Shown here in pieces: positions 22,429 to 32,404 of a stretch of 64,000 bases of DNA. This DNA comes from Dromiciops gliroides (taxonomy: Eukaryota; Chordata; Mammalia; Microbiotheria; Microbiotheriidae), in contig NC_057861.1 of assembly GCF_019393635.1 (NCBI RefSeq), positions 359,582,953-359,646,952 on the forward strand, in the 5' to 3' direction. Position numbers and translations under genes: made by a program. The notes under the pieces were generated by a model, which did no database searches, had not been told where the DNA came from, and saw only the letters and a program-made list of their open reading frames with translations. Every line of letters begins with the position of its first letter. The stretch's first letter is position 1.

Positions 22429-24055
22429 AAGCCCTTTATTTTTAACTCTGAGTATATGTCTTTTTGTTTCAAGTGTCTCTTCTAAACAAAATATTGTTAG
22501 ATTCTGGTTTCTAATCATTCTGCTATCTGCTCCTGCTTTATGGACGAGCTCATCCCATTCACACTCACAATTATGATTATTTTGTGTTTCCCTCCATTCT
22601 ATTTCTGTTTATCCTTCTTTCTTTTTATCATATCCATCCTCAAAACTCTGTTTTGCTTCTGCCCACTGCATCCCTTAAACTACCCTCCCTTCCATCACAT
22701 CCATTACATATTTTTATTCTCTTCCCCTCTTATTTTCCTGTTGGGTAAGATAGATTTCTTTATCCAACTGAGAATGTTTATATGAGTTCTTCCCTCTTTG
22801 AACCAATTTTCATGAGAGTTGTTCAAGCATGACCTAATTCTCCCTAACGCCATTTCCCCCTCCACTGTAAAAGCTCTTTTATTTATAGCTCTTTGATGTG
22901 AGAAAATTTCCTGTATTCCACCTCTCTTCTCTTTTCTCCCAGTGCATCCCTCTTTCTCACCTTTACTTTTTTTTAGATCATCCCATCATAATTGACTCAT
23001 ACCCATGCCTTCTGTCTATGTAGAGTCCTTCTGAATACCCTAATAATGATAAATTTCTTAGGAGTTTCATGAATCATCTTCCCATATAAGAATATAAACA
23101 GTTTAATATTAGTTTAGTTTCTTAAGATTACTCTTTCATGCTTACCTTTTTATGCTTCTCTTGAGTCTTGTGCTTGAATGTCAAATTTTCTATTCATCTC
23201 TGGTCTTTTCATCAGGAATGATTGAAAGTCCACTATTTCACCAAATATCCATTTTTTTCTCCTGTACTCACTTTTGCTGGGTAGGTTATTTCTCATAATC
23301 CTAGCTCTTTTCCCCTCCAAGATAGTATATTCCAATCCTTTCTCTTCTTTAATGTAGAAACTTCTAAATCTTGTATGATCCTGTTATTGTTGCTCAACCA
23401 TTTTTCAATTGTATCTGATGTTTCATGACTCCATTTGGGGTTTTCTTGGCAAAGATACTGAATTGGTCTGCCATTTACTTTATCTGCTTATTTTATAGAT
23501 GAAGGAACTAAAGAAAACAGGGGTAAGTGACCTTTTCAGGGTCACACAGCTAGTATGTATCTGGGGCCAAATTTGAACTCATGAAGATGTCTTCCTCACT
23601 CCAGACCCTGAGCTCTCACCAGTGTGCCACCTCACTGACCCTGACTGTAGCTATAGGATATTTAAATTGTTTCTTTCTGGCTGCTTGCAGTATTTCTTCC
23701 TTGACCTGGGAGCTCTAGAATTTGGATGTAATATTCCTAGTTTTCATTTTGAGATGTCTTTTAGGAAGTGGTCAGTAGATTCTTTTGATTTCTATTTTAC
23801 TCTCTGATTTTAGCATATTGGAGTAGTTTCCCCAGATAATTTCTTAAGAATGATGACTAGGCTCTTTCTTTGATCATGGTTTTCAGGTAGTCCAATAATT
23901 CTTAAAGTATCAAAGTATCTCTCTTTGATCTATTTTCTAGGTCAGTTGTTTTTTCCAATTAGATATTTCATATTTCTTTCATTTTTTTGACTTTATTGTT
24001 TCTTAATGTCTCATGGAATCATTAACTTCCACTTCCCCAATTCTAATTTTTTAAG
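22429..24055 (-). mobile_element. LINE-1 ORF2 start, inter-ORF spacer and ORF1
   Basis: Continuation of the minus-strand LINE-1: the N-terminal endonuclease at 22,430-22,590, a pyrimidine-rich (on plus) spacer at about 22,590-23,130, and ORF1 from 23,130. The minus-strand frame 23,150-23,335 is the ORF1 C-terminal domain (compare 47,639-47,824). ORF1 is interrupted by a SINE at 23,386-23,640 and resumes with 'gaccctgactgtagctatag' and 'ttccttgacctgggagctc'. Stops and indels abound, so it is dead. Confidence 0.82.
23386..23640 (-). repeat. Long SINE variant with different tail
   Basis: tRNA-CORE body ('ggtcacacagctagtatgta', 'cagtgtgccacctcactgac') joined to a tail that reads on plus 'attgttgctcaaccattttt' and 'ccatttggggttttcttggc'. 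That tail differs from the poly(A) SINEs and marks another marsupial CORE-SINE family. Possible short TSD gatcctg/gaccctg. Confidence 0.75.
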
Positions 24056-24320
24056 ACATTAATTCTAAAGAACACAATAATACAAACACTGCTACAACCA
24101 AAGCCTCAAAAAATGCTAATTGGAAAACAATGGCCAGAAGAATCCATAGAAGAACTAAAGAAATAAATGAGTGGTAGAGTGAAAAATGTGGGGGGAAAAT
24201 GATAGTGATTTAAGAAAATTATGAAAAGAGAATTAATGCCTTGCTAAAAGAGGCACATTTAAAAAAATAACACCTCAAAAACAAAAATTCACATAATGGT
24301 AAAAGTAGTCTTATAAAAAT
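24056..24320 (+). mobile_element. Inverted ORF1 segment of LINE-1
   Basis: Unlike its flanks, this block is in sense orientation: 'tgctaattggaaaacaatgg', 'agaatccatagaagaac', 'agaattaatgccttgc' and 'taaaagaggcaca' follow the coiled-coil part of ORF1. See findings. Confidence 0.65.
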
Positions 24321-24394
24321 AGAGAAAGGGTGGCAATAATGCCCTGTCTCATCCAATATCCTTTTCTGGAGAAGCCTGCAGTGGTCTTTCCTGC

Positions 24395-24525
24395 CAACAC
24401 TGTAGATTTTTATGGTCAAATTCTTCTCTGTTGTTGTTGTTGTTTGCTCATTTTCCCCAATCTTTTTCTTGACTTTGAACTTTATGTTAGACTCTGCTTA
24501 CCTTGGGGCATGGAGGTCATTTTGA
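24395..24525 (-). mobile_element. LINE-1 5'-region fragment
   Basis: 'ttttatggtcaaattcttct', 'tttgctcattttccccaatc' and 'ttgactttgaactttatg' parallel the 5' part of the other minus-strand LINE-1 copies at 31.2, 33.2 and 48.4 kb. Confidence 0.6.
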
Positions 24526-24619
24526 AATGTGAAATTTCCCCCTACATAGTTCTACCATTTACAGCCCATCATTCAACAATTCCTCCAATGTTAACAATGG
24601 CCATTTTTGGGGTCATCTT

Positions 24620-24915
24620 TGCCAATTTTCAGGGTATGAAGTGAAACATAAGGGTTGTTTTTGTTTGCACTACTCTTATTATTACTGATTTGGATGACTC
24701 TTTCACATGGTTGTGAATACTTTGTATTTCTTCTTTTGACAGCTATTCATACCTTTTGACCATTTATCTATTTGAGAATGGCTATTAGTCACATATATTT
24801 ATTCTTCATATATCTAGAATACTAAATTCTTATCAGGAAAATTTGATACAAAGATATTTTCACTTCCCTTCTCAACATAGATGCAGTCATTTTGTCTCTG
24901 GAATGGCTTTCCTTT
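24620..24915 (-). mobile_element. Older LINE-1 ORF2 3' fragment
   Basis: 'gggtatgaagtgaaacataa', 'ttcacatggttgtgaatac', 'ccttttgaccatttatctat', 'gagaatggctattagtcac' are a diverged antisense ORF2 3' region, close in type to the piece at 35.5-36.2 kb and older than the copies with poly-pyrimidine 3'UTRs. Confidence 0.65.
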
Positions 24916-24984
24916 CAACCTTACTAATAGGAACATAGCATATGCCTAGATGAATATCAGTCAAGTTAATCCCTGCTCTCAGGG

Positions 24985-27215
24985 AATGCTTCTGACTATT
25001 TTACTTAGAAAATTACCAGTGTAATATACTCTCTGTAATATACTCTAGCTAGTTAAAGAAATGAATCAACAATTCACTTTCCTAGGTCTGAGATTCCAGC
25101 CAGTGATCACACTTTGGCAAAATACCCCAGTTTTAAATCTATCTCTTTCCACTTCTGGGCACTCTCCACATGCTCCTTAAATTGCATTAAATCATGACAC
25201 ATATGTTTTTTATCAACATAGGTGGTTGGATTTACATAGATAAGTATTTCTAGCTACTTTGTCCATCAATTGTTTGCAAGTGACTTGCTCTCCAAAGATA
25301 CCTGGGCCATATGTCCAAACTGGCAAAATCCAGTCAGCAAGCTTAAAACCATCTTCTCCATGTTTTCCTCTGACATAGTAACTTGATAGTGTTTACTGTG
25401 TAAATTCAACATTGAGAACAATTGGCTTTCAAACTATCTTGAACTCATGTAGCAGTGTAATGCTCAATTTTTTTGGGGGGGGAGGGAGGGGCTTATCCAA
25501 ACTTCAGGAGTCTAAAAATATTCCTGTCTTTTAATTCATTCTCCATACCACCACTATAGACAATGCATATGAGCTACTATATTGTGATGACACCATTAAT
25601 CAATAGTTCGTTGAAATGGTTTCTAAGGTAATAGATTAAGGGAACTTCCTATATTGTTCCTTGAACAGTGGGGGATTGGTGAATTGGATTCTGTTGTTTG
25701 TTCCTTAGGCACATCACACGCATACTAGTCAGACAATGAAAAGAAAACTATCCTCTGAACTTCTGCCTCAACTGATTCTTCCATTCTTCTGGTACTGGAT
25801 AGAGAACTGTCAACACCAGTTTCTTAGGATCCATTTCTAAGGTTGAAAGGTACTCTTTTCATGTTCCCTGGCATTACTTGTCTCTATTCTCTTGTAGGTC
25901 ATGGCACAGGTTTACTTGCATGGCAAACGTGTTGGCAGATTGTTGTTTGTATTACCCTGATAGTATAGTCACCAGACTGGAATTGCCTACATGTCATTGA
26001 TAAGAGATGAATCTCAACATGCTCAAGACATCACATCCACTGTCTTGTTTCCATTATCAACTTACTTAGGACGTTTAAAACTTGTTATTGTAGTCCATTG
26101 ATGGGTATTTTTTGTCCCTCAGTACTCTTAAGTCCAAGTTCTTTCAAAGACTCTAGAAGGACTGTTGGTAAATGTCTAACATAGGAGGGTCACTTGTACT
26201 CTAGTGTTCTGGACAGCAGTGAATACCACATTCTCCATCTATAACATCATTTCTATTCAGGGCCCTATGAGTCTAACAACAATAAAGAACTAGTGTTTAC
26301 ATAGCATGCTAATATTTGAAAAGCTTTTCACCAATGTTATCACACAACCCTGAAAGGTAAGTGCTATACCCATTTTTACAGATGAGGCAATAAGGCAAGC
26401 ATTAAATGACTTGTCACAGACCTAGTGAATGAGAGGGTCACAGAGTAAGTGAATTCTGAAACATAATTTGAACTCAGGTGTTCTCGACTCCAACTCCAGT
26501 ACTCTAATTACTATACCACCTAGCTGCCTTGGTGGAATAGACCCATAAGGAATTGAATGTTGAATATGAAGTCATTATTACTTTTTGGAGGATCTGATAA
26601 GACCTCATTTTCCTTAATTCTATCTGTCACTGTTCCTGATGCTGGCCCTGTAGACTTAAACTCCCTAAAAGTCAAAGCCCTCACAAGTGTGTTCAACATG
26701 CCCATGGACCTGTTCTCTGCAGTTGTAACAGAAGGTACTTCTGATTGTCGCCAGGTGACCTTGTTTATGTAGTATGTCTTTCTGGTCTGCACTGACTTTT
26801 TAAAGGGAATAGTTTTGTCTCCTCTTTCACCAGCTTTTCTGTGGTCTTAAGCTCTTAAATATCAATCCATAATTTGACTTCCTTCCCTTGCCTCCATGGT
26901 CCATACATGAGTAGGTATTTTGAAGCAAATGCTTCTTGGCAGATTTGCTCTCACACTCCATCAACTAACTGTTTAAAATTTGATGGAAGCTGTTACAGAT
27001 CAATGTCAATCAGATACCATTTTTACTCTTGGTTGTATGTCAAGCCATCATATACACTTTCCAGTCTAAGTTCATGGGTTTCCTCAAGTTTTATTGGTTC
27101 TTTTTGTAATAGTCTCTTTAGGTGAGTCTCAACATGAATTTCAAAGTTAGCAGGCCCTTCTATCAATGAAGAAATTATTACCTTGCCACCATTATTACCA
27201 TAACCACCAGCAACA
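24985..27215 (-). mobile_element. Ty3/gypsy-type retrotransposon relic (gag-pro-RT)
   Basis: Read on the minus strand, 5' to 3'. A Gag-like segment (27,215-26,800) precedes a zinc-knuckle peptide CYNCREQVHGHVEHTC (26,710-26,660). A protease-like block containing ESLKELGLKSTEGQKIPING lies near 26,170-26,085. Reverse transcriptase follows, across frameshifts: KEQYRK near 25,660; LRNHFNELLINGVIT near 25,620; SSSYALSIVVV near 25,580; FSMLNLHSKHYQVTMSEEN near 25,390; QLMDKV near 25,265; YVDK at the YxDD position near 25,225; and DLMQFKEHVE. This order and spacing fit Ty3/gypsy RT. Many stops and frameshifts, the second catalytic Asp replaced by Lys, and no RNase H or integrase seen: an inactive relic. 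Repbase MamGypsy2-like identity is a guess. One long CORE-SINE is nested at 26,270-26,528. Confidence 0.82.
26270..26528 (-). repeat. Long-form CORE-SINE in the gypsy relic
   Basis: 'gtttacatagcatgctaata', 'cagatgaggcaataaggcaa', 'atttgaactcaggtgttctc' and 'taccacctagctgcc' are in antisense order. It inserted between the zinc-knuckle and protease parts. Confidence 0.8.
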
Positions 27216-27233
27216 ACTTATCTCTCAAGTTTT

Positions 27234-27389
27234 CTTTTTTCTTTTTTTCTTTTTGCAGGGCAATGAGGATTAAGTGACTTGCCCAGGGTCACACAGCTAG
27301 TAAGTGTCAAGTGTCTGAGGCTGGATTTGAACTCAGGTCCTCCTGAATCCAAGGCCAATGTTTTATCCACTGTGCCACCTAGCTGCCCC
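27234..27389 (-). repeat. tRNA-CORE SINE, subfamily A
   Basis: Full reverse-complement copy. TSD ctcaagtttt at 27,224-27,233 and 27,390-27,399. Confidence 0.94.
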
Positions 27390-27399
27390 CTCAAGTTTT

Positions 27400-28230
27400 T
27401 GTGAATACATTTGCTGTGAGGATCCATCCAAGGGTTTAAACCCTTGACACAATAGATATCACATGCTTCGGACTTTATCTTTCTAAGTGATTAATCCATA
27501 ATGACAATTTTGAAGCAACCAATATAACAGTTTGATTCAGTGAATGTGATTTTTATGTTTCAGCATTAATCACATGCACTAATACAGAAAAATAATGAAT
27601 CATGTGATACACTTGGCACCTAATCAACAAAATACATATGCAATTAATAGCAAGACAACACCATAACCATATGCCAACAGTTGATTTGAATCTGGATTGC
27701 GAACAGTTGTATAGTTTTAGTAATGAATGCATTTATTGCTTTATTAGCAGCAATAAATAATAGACTTTTATATTAATGTTCATAGTAGGAATGCAGCTGA
27801 TTGAGTGAGATAGCAGGGAAATAGCCATCTGTAGCTAGAAAACAAAAATACAAAATAAAACCACAGGAAACAAAAACAAAGAAGGATTTAAAATCAGATT
27901 ACAAAAGCTTAATGAGAAAGGAAGAAAAATGCCTTTAAAATTATTTATTAATCATGAAATCCACAGAAACAATCTTTTCAAAATAGCAAAAACATAGAAA
28001 AGGTAAGCTACATTTGGCTCAAAACCTAAAAGCAGCAAAGGAAAAAAATAAAACAAGACAATTTAAAAATAAAGATTTTATAGTGAAGGTATCTTCAATA
28101 TTTGTGGTAATAATGCTAGATAATCCTCCTTAAAAAAGAAATTAGAAGGAAGAAATAAAATAATATTCAAAACTATAAAGGCAGAAAAGGGAAAAACAAA
28201 ATAAAGCTCCTTTTTAATTGAAAATCCATT
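27400..28230. other. Unassigned AT-rich DNA
   Basis: No gene recognised. The 5' part of the gypsy relic or its LTR might extend into the first few hundred bases, but I see no support. Confidence 0.4.
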
Positions 28231-28233
28231 CCT

Positions 28234-28371
28234 GGGGGCACCTCGGTGGCTCATTGGATAAAGCACCAGTCCTGGATTCAGGAGGACCTGGCTTCAAATC
28301 CAACCTCAGACACTTGACACTTACTAGCTCTGTGACCCTGGGCAAGTCACAACCCTCATTGTCCTGAAAAA
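28234..28371 (+). repeat. tRNA-CORE SINE, subfamily A, diverged
   Basis: Head 'cacctcggtggctcattgg', 'ctggattcaggaggacctgg', CORE 'actagctctgtgaccctggg', short tail. TSD unclear. Confidence 0.85.
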
Positions 28372-28554
28372 AATATATTCCCAGATGTATTCCCAGTGTC
28401 CTGAGGTAGTGAATGGTTAGAAAGATGTCAATCACTTTTACTTGCAGTGACCTTATTAGTAGTGTGAACTTCTCACTTTGGGGTAATGGCTTTCACTCTA
28501 GTCACTCCCCTAGCACCCCATAAGTGTGAAGAATTGTTCACATTTAACTCTTGC

Positions 28555-29275
28555 TCCAAGAGATTGCCACCCCACCCAATCATTCCCACTCTTTCACTTA
28601 TTTTCAATCTCTCCCTATCTACTGGCTCATTTCCTACTGTCTACAAACATGCTCATGTGTCCCCTATCCTGAAAAGCCCTCATTTAATCCTTATTTCCCT
28701 GCTATTATCCCATTTCTCTTCTTTTTCATTCCTCATTGTCCTTCACCTCTCAGCAACTTTTGACAATATTGATAACTCTCTCTTCCTTCATAATTTCCTC
28801 TCTAAGTTTTTGGGATACCATTCTCTTCTTCTTTTTTTTTTTAAAGTGAGGCAATTGGGGTTAAGTGACTTGCCCAGGGTCACACAGCTAGTAAGCATTA
28901 AGTGTCTGAGGCCGGATTTGAACTCAGGTTCTCCTGACTCCAGGGCCAGTGCTCTATCCACTGCGCCATCTAGCTGCCCCCATTCCCTTCTACCTATCTG
29001 ATCACTCTGTCTGCTTTACTGGACTCTCTTCCAGATTATAGCCTCTAACCAAAGGAGATCTTCCAAGGTTCTGTCCTGGGCCCTCTTCTCTTTTCCCTTT
29101 ATTCTATTCTATTCTATGTGGTGATCTCATTAGTTCCCTGCAATCTATCCTATTCCAATCTCACTGCTGACATTGTTTCACATCCCCAACTGCCTTTCGG
29201 ACATCCTAAACTGGATATGCAGCAGACATCTTAAAATCAATATGTCCAGAATGGAACTCATTATCCTTATATAGA
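28555..29275 (+). mobile_element. L2 LINE reverse transcriptase fragment, SINE-interrupted
   Basis: The frame 28,486-29,001 includes LSLIFNLSLSTGSFPTVYK, VSPILKSP and LSATFDNIDNSLFLH, which match in order the L2/CR1-clade reverse transcriptase ('...TG.FP...K...V.P.LKK' and 'LSAAFDT.DH'). After the SINE the match resumes with 'aaccaaaggagatcttccaa' and 'gttctgtcctgggccctctt' (the PQGSVLGPLLF block), then a stretch without the YADD codons, then 'ttaaaatcaatatgtccag'. It is a dead LINE fragment. The rest of the 171-codon frame is antisense SINE. Confidence 0.8.
28830..28979 (-). repeat. tRNA-CORE SINE, subfamily B
   Basis: Nested in the L2 fragment with a TSD of 12 bases, ccattctcttct (28,818-28,829) and ccattcccttct (28,980-28,991). 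Confidence 0.94.
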
Positions 29276-29329
29276 CCTAGTAGGGGAAGGAGTTGAAGAA
29301 TATGGAATTCAAAACTTTAAATAAAAATG

Positions 29330-29665
29330 TTTATTATTAAAAATAAAACAAATAGTTCTTTTTCTCTTTTTAGGAATGTCTTTGGGATATAAACCTAGTA
29401 GGGGTATTTGTGGATCAAGGGGTGTGCACAGTGTTTTAGCCCTTTGGACATAATTCCAAATTGTATCTACAATGTTTGGATCTATTCACAACTCTAGCAA
29501 TAGTGGGTTAGTGTCCCAGTTTTCCCACATGCCCTCCAACATTCAACATTTTCTTTTTTTTTTTTGTTACAATAGCCACTCTGATAAGTGTGATGTGGTA
29601 CCTCAGAGCATTTTTTCATATGGCTTTAGATAGCTTTAATTTCTTTTTCTGAAAAATCCCTTACT
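29330..29665 (-). mobile_element. LINE-1 ORF2 3' fragment
   Basis: Antisense ORF2 tail: 'tgggatataaacctagtagg', 'acataattccaaattgtatc', 'agtgtcccagttttcccac', 'gatgtggtacctcagagca'. It has neither the 3'UTR nor the 5' part. Confidence 0.82.
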
Positions 29666-29819
29666 TATAAATGATTATGGCCAGACCATCAAGGAGAGTT
29701 ATGGCTTTGATTCACATCAATAATATTCACAGATCCAGCAAATTTTAAAGAATCTGTCTCAGAGCATCACAGGTCATAGCTCAGGAATCTGATGAGAGGC
29801 TTGTTAGTGAATAGATCAA

Positions 29820-31792
29820 CATTTTTTTTTTTTTTGCTTCAATTTGTACACAAATCCTATCAGTTGTTTCTCTGGAGATGGATCACATTTTTCAAAAGTC
29901 CTTCAGAGTTATCTTGGATCATTGTGTTTCTGAGAATAGCCAAGTCATTCACAGCTGATCATCTTACAATATTGCTGTTACTTTGTATACAGTACATTTC
30001 ACTTTGTATCATCTCATGTAAGTCTTTCCAGATTTTTCTGAGAGCATCCTCACTTATCATTTCTTATAGCAAAAAAGTGTTCCATCATAATCTCATCCCA
30101 CAATTTGTTCAGCCATTCTCCAGTTGATGGACATCTCCTCAATTTCAAATTCTTTGTACCAGAAAAGGGCTGCCACAAATACTTTTTATACATATAGGTT
30201 CTTTAACTTTTTGTTTTTTTCTCTTTTTGGATAGTGGTGTTACAAGAGTATGCATGGTTATAGCCCTTTGGTCATAGTTCCAAATTGCTCTACAGAATGT
30301 TTGAATCAGTTTACAACTCCACCAACAGTGCATTAATGTCTCATTTTCCCCATATCCCCTACAACATTTGTCATTTTCCTCTGCTGTCCTATTATCCAAT
30401 CCAATAAGTATGAGGTAGTACTCAAGAATTGTTTTGACTTGTATCTTTCTAATCAATAGAGCATTTTTCCTTCTCTCCCCAATATATTTTCCAAGTCAAT
30501 TGTTTTACCAGTGAGATATTTCACATTGCTTTCTATTTTTTTCTTTTCTTTTTTTTTTTTGGTTTTGCTTTATTGTTTCTTGATTTCTCAAAAAGTCATT
30601 TGCTCAATCCTAATTTTTAAGGAGTGTTTTTTCTTCAGAGAGCTTTTGCACTTCCTTTTCCATTTGGCCAATTCATCTTTTCAAGGCATCCCTTTTTCTC
30701 TTTGACTCTTTGTACCTCTTTTACCATTTGGCCTAGTCTGGTTTTTTTAGGGCATTATTTTCTTCATTATTTTTTGATGTTTCCTTTACCAAGCAGTTGA
30801 CTTTTTTCATGATTTTCTTTCTTTCTTTTTGTTTTCCTTTTTTTTGTCTGTGGGGTAATGAAGGTTAAGTGACTTGCCCAGAGTCACACAGCTAGTAAGT
30901 GTCAAATGCCTGAGGCCGGATTTGAACTCAGGTCCACTTGAATCCAGGGCCGGTGCTTTATCCACTATACCACCTAGCTGCCCCCCCACCCCCATGATTT
31001 TATCACTTTCATTTCTCTTTCCATTTTTTCCTCTATTTCTCTTACTTTATTTTCAAAGTCCTTTTTGAGTCATTTTATGGCCTGAGACCAATTCACATTT
31101 TTCTTGGAAGCTTTGGATGTAGGAGCTTTGACTTTATCTTCTTCTGAGGGTATATTTTGATCTTCCTTGTCACCATAGAAACTTTCTCAGGTCAGCATTT
31201 CTTCTGTTTGCTCCTTTTCCCAGTCTATTTCTTGACTTTTAATTCTTCATTAAAGTGGAGCATTGCCTCCAGGGTGGAGGGTGCACTGTCCCAAGATTCA
31301 GGGGTTTATGAGGCTTTCAGAGATACTTCTAGGAAGTTGTAACTTTTTAGTTCCCTGACCACGACCACCATTCAAGACTGTGACCTGAATCCAAGCATGG
31401 GCAAAAAACTGGGTCCTGCCTCAGTGCTGGCAGAGTTCCCTGTAATCTCCTTTTGGCCAATTGTTTGAACCCCTTATGGTCTGTATGCTGAGTTTCAGAA
31501 GCAGTTGCTGCCACTGGTTATTCAGAGGCTCCCAAGGCCTGCTCCTGACTTACTGTGGCCATGATTCGGTCTGTGATTATGTCCTGTGCTGGACTGCACT
31601 CCGCTCTCACTCCTGGTACAACAGACATTTCCTGCCAACCTTTTAAGTTTTCTTTGGCTAGAAAATGATTTCACTTTTTCTTTTTGTGGGTTCCACTGCT
31701 TCAGGAATTTGGAGGGGTCTTAGGGAGAGCTCAGGTAAATTACTGCCTTTTCTCCACTATCTTGGCTTGCACACCCCTCACCCCTACCCACC
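29820..31792 (-). mobile_element. LINE-1 with 3' and 5' ends but ORF2 mostly deleted
   Basis: The plus strand runs from the poly(T)/3'UTR at 29,821 through the ORF2 C-terminus (to about 30,456), then switches directly to ORF1 ('ttccaagtcaattgttttac', 'tctttttaaggagtg') and the GC-richer 5'UTR ('ccctgaccacgaccaccattc', 'ctccactatcttggcttgc'). TSD agatcaa at 29,813-29,819 and 31,793-31,799, so this is one insertion with a true 5' end. It lacks about 3-4 kb relative to a complete LINE-1. A SINE is nested at 30,819. Confidence 0.85.
30819..30992 (-). repeat. tRNA-CORE SINE, subfamily A
   Basis: Reverse complement with poly(T)-rich tail; TSD catgatttt at 30,808 and 30,993. Nested in LINE-1 ORF1. 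Confidence 0.92.
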
Positions 31793-31799
31793 AGATCAA

Positions 31800-32404
31800 T
31801 ATCTTGAAAATAGTCTTCAGGGACTGGTATCCTGCATTCAAATCTCAGTCAAAATATGGTCCTTTCAGTTGCTGGGCCATATGGCCGCAGAAGTTTCTAA
31901 ACTCAACATTTTTGTTCAAGTAGAAAGGGAAATGCTACTCTTGATGCAAAGTGCTCAGGATCATCTGTTTCACCCTAAACAAGCTATGAAGTAGACTTGA
32001 CACAAGCCATCAGCATGACCAGGCAAGTCAGCATACAGGGGCCAGGTTCAGAGATCCAAGGATGTTGACCTCCTCATCTTCTGACTTCACCACTTCTGAG
32101 TCTGCTTGCCTCATGGCTGTGGACATGTGGCCAAAGAAAATCTGATCCTCCTTTATGCCCTGTCCCTCCTCCTTGTCCCTCTGCTGCTGTAAGAGCTACA
32201 GAGTCTACAGGGTTTTTATCTGGTAATTAATAGAGGCCAGGAGATGTGTGGTACTGGCCATGGCTGCCTCTGCTTTTGTCTAATTCCTTGTGAACATGGG
32301 GAATGAGAGGGAGAAGGATGATTAAAGTCAACAGTGTCACGTTTTCTGTATTTCCTTGCCTCCTACCTTTCTTTTACCCAAGACAGCTCCTTTTCTCCCT
32401 GAGT
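31800..32404. other. Unassigned block between two LINE-1 5' ends
   Basis: About 600 bp of less AT-rich sequence. Part lies in a plus-strand frame (31,665-31,994) that begins in LINE-1 5'UTR. I do not recognise a protein family on either strand and do not call a gene. Confidence 0.4.

Noticed and set aside
30456..30490. Splicing of LINE-1 RNA as the cause of the internal deletion
   Set aside because: No GT/AG pair is seen at the junction when compared with the expected parental sequence, so deletion or template switching is preferred.
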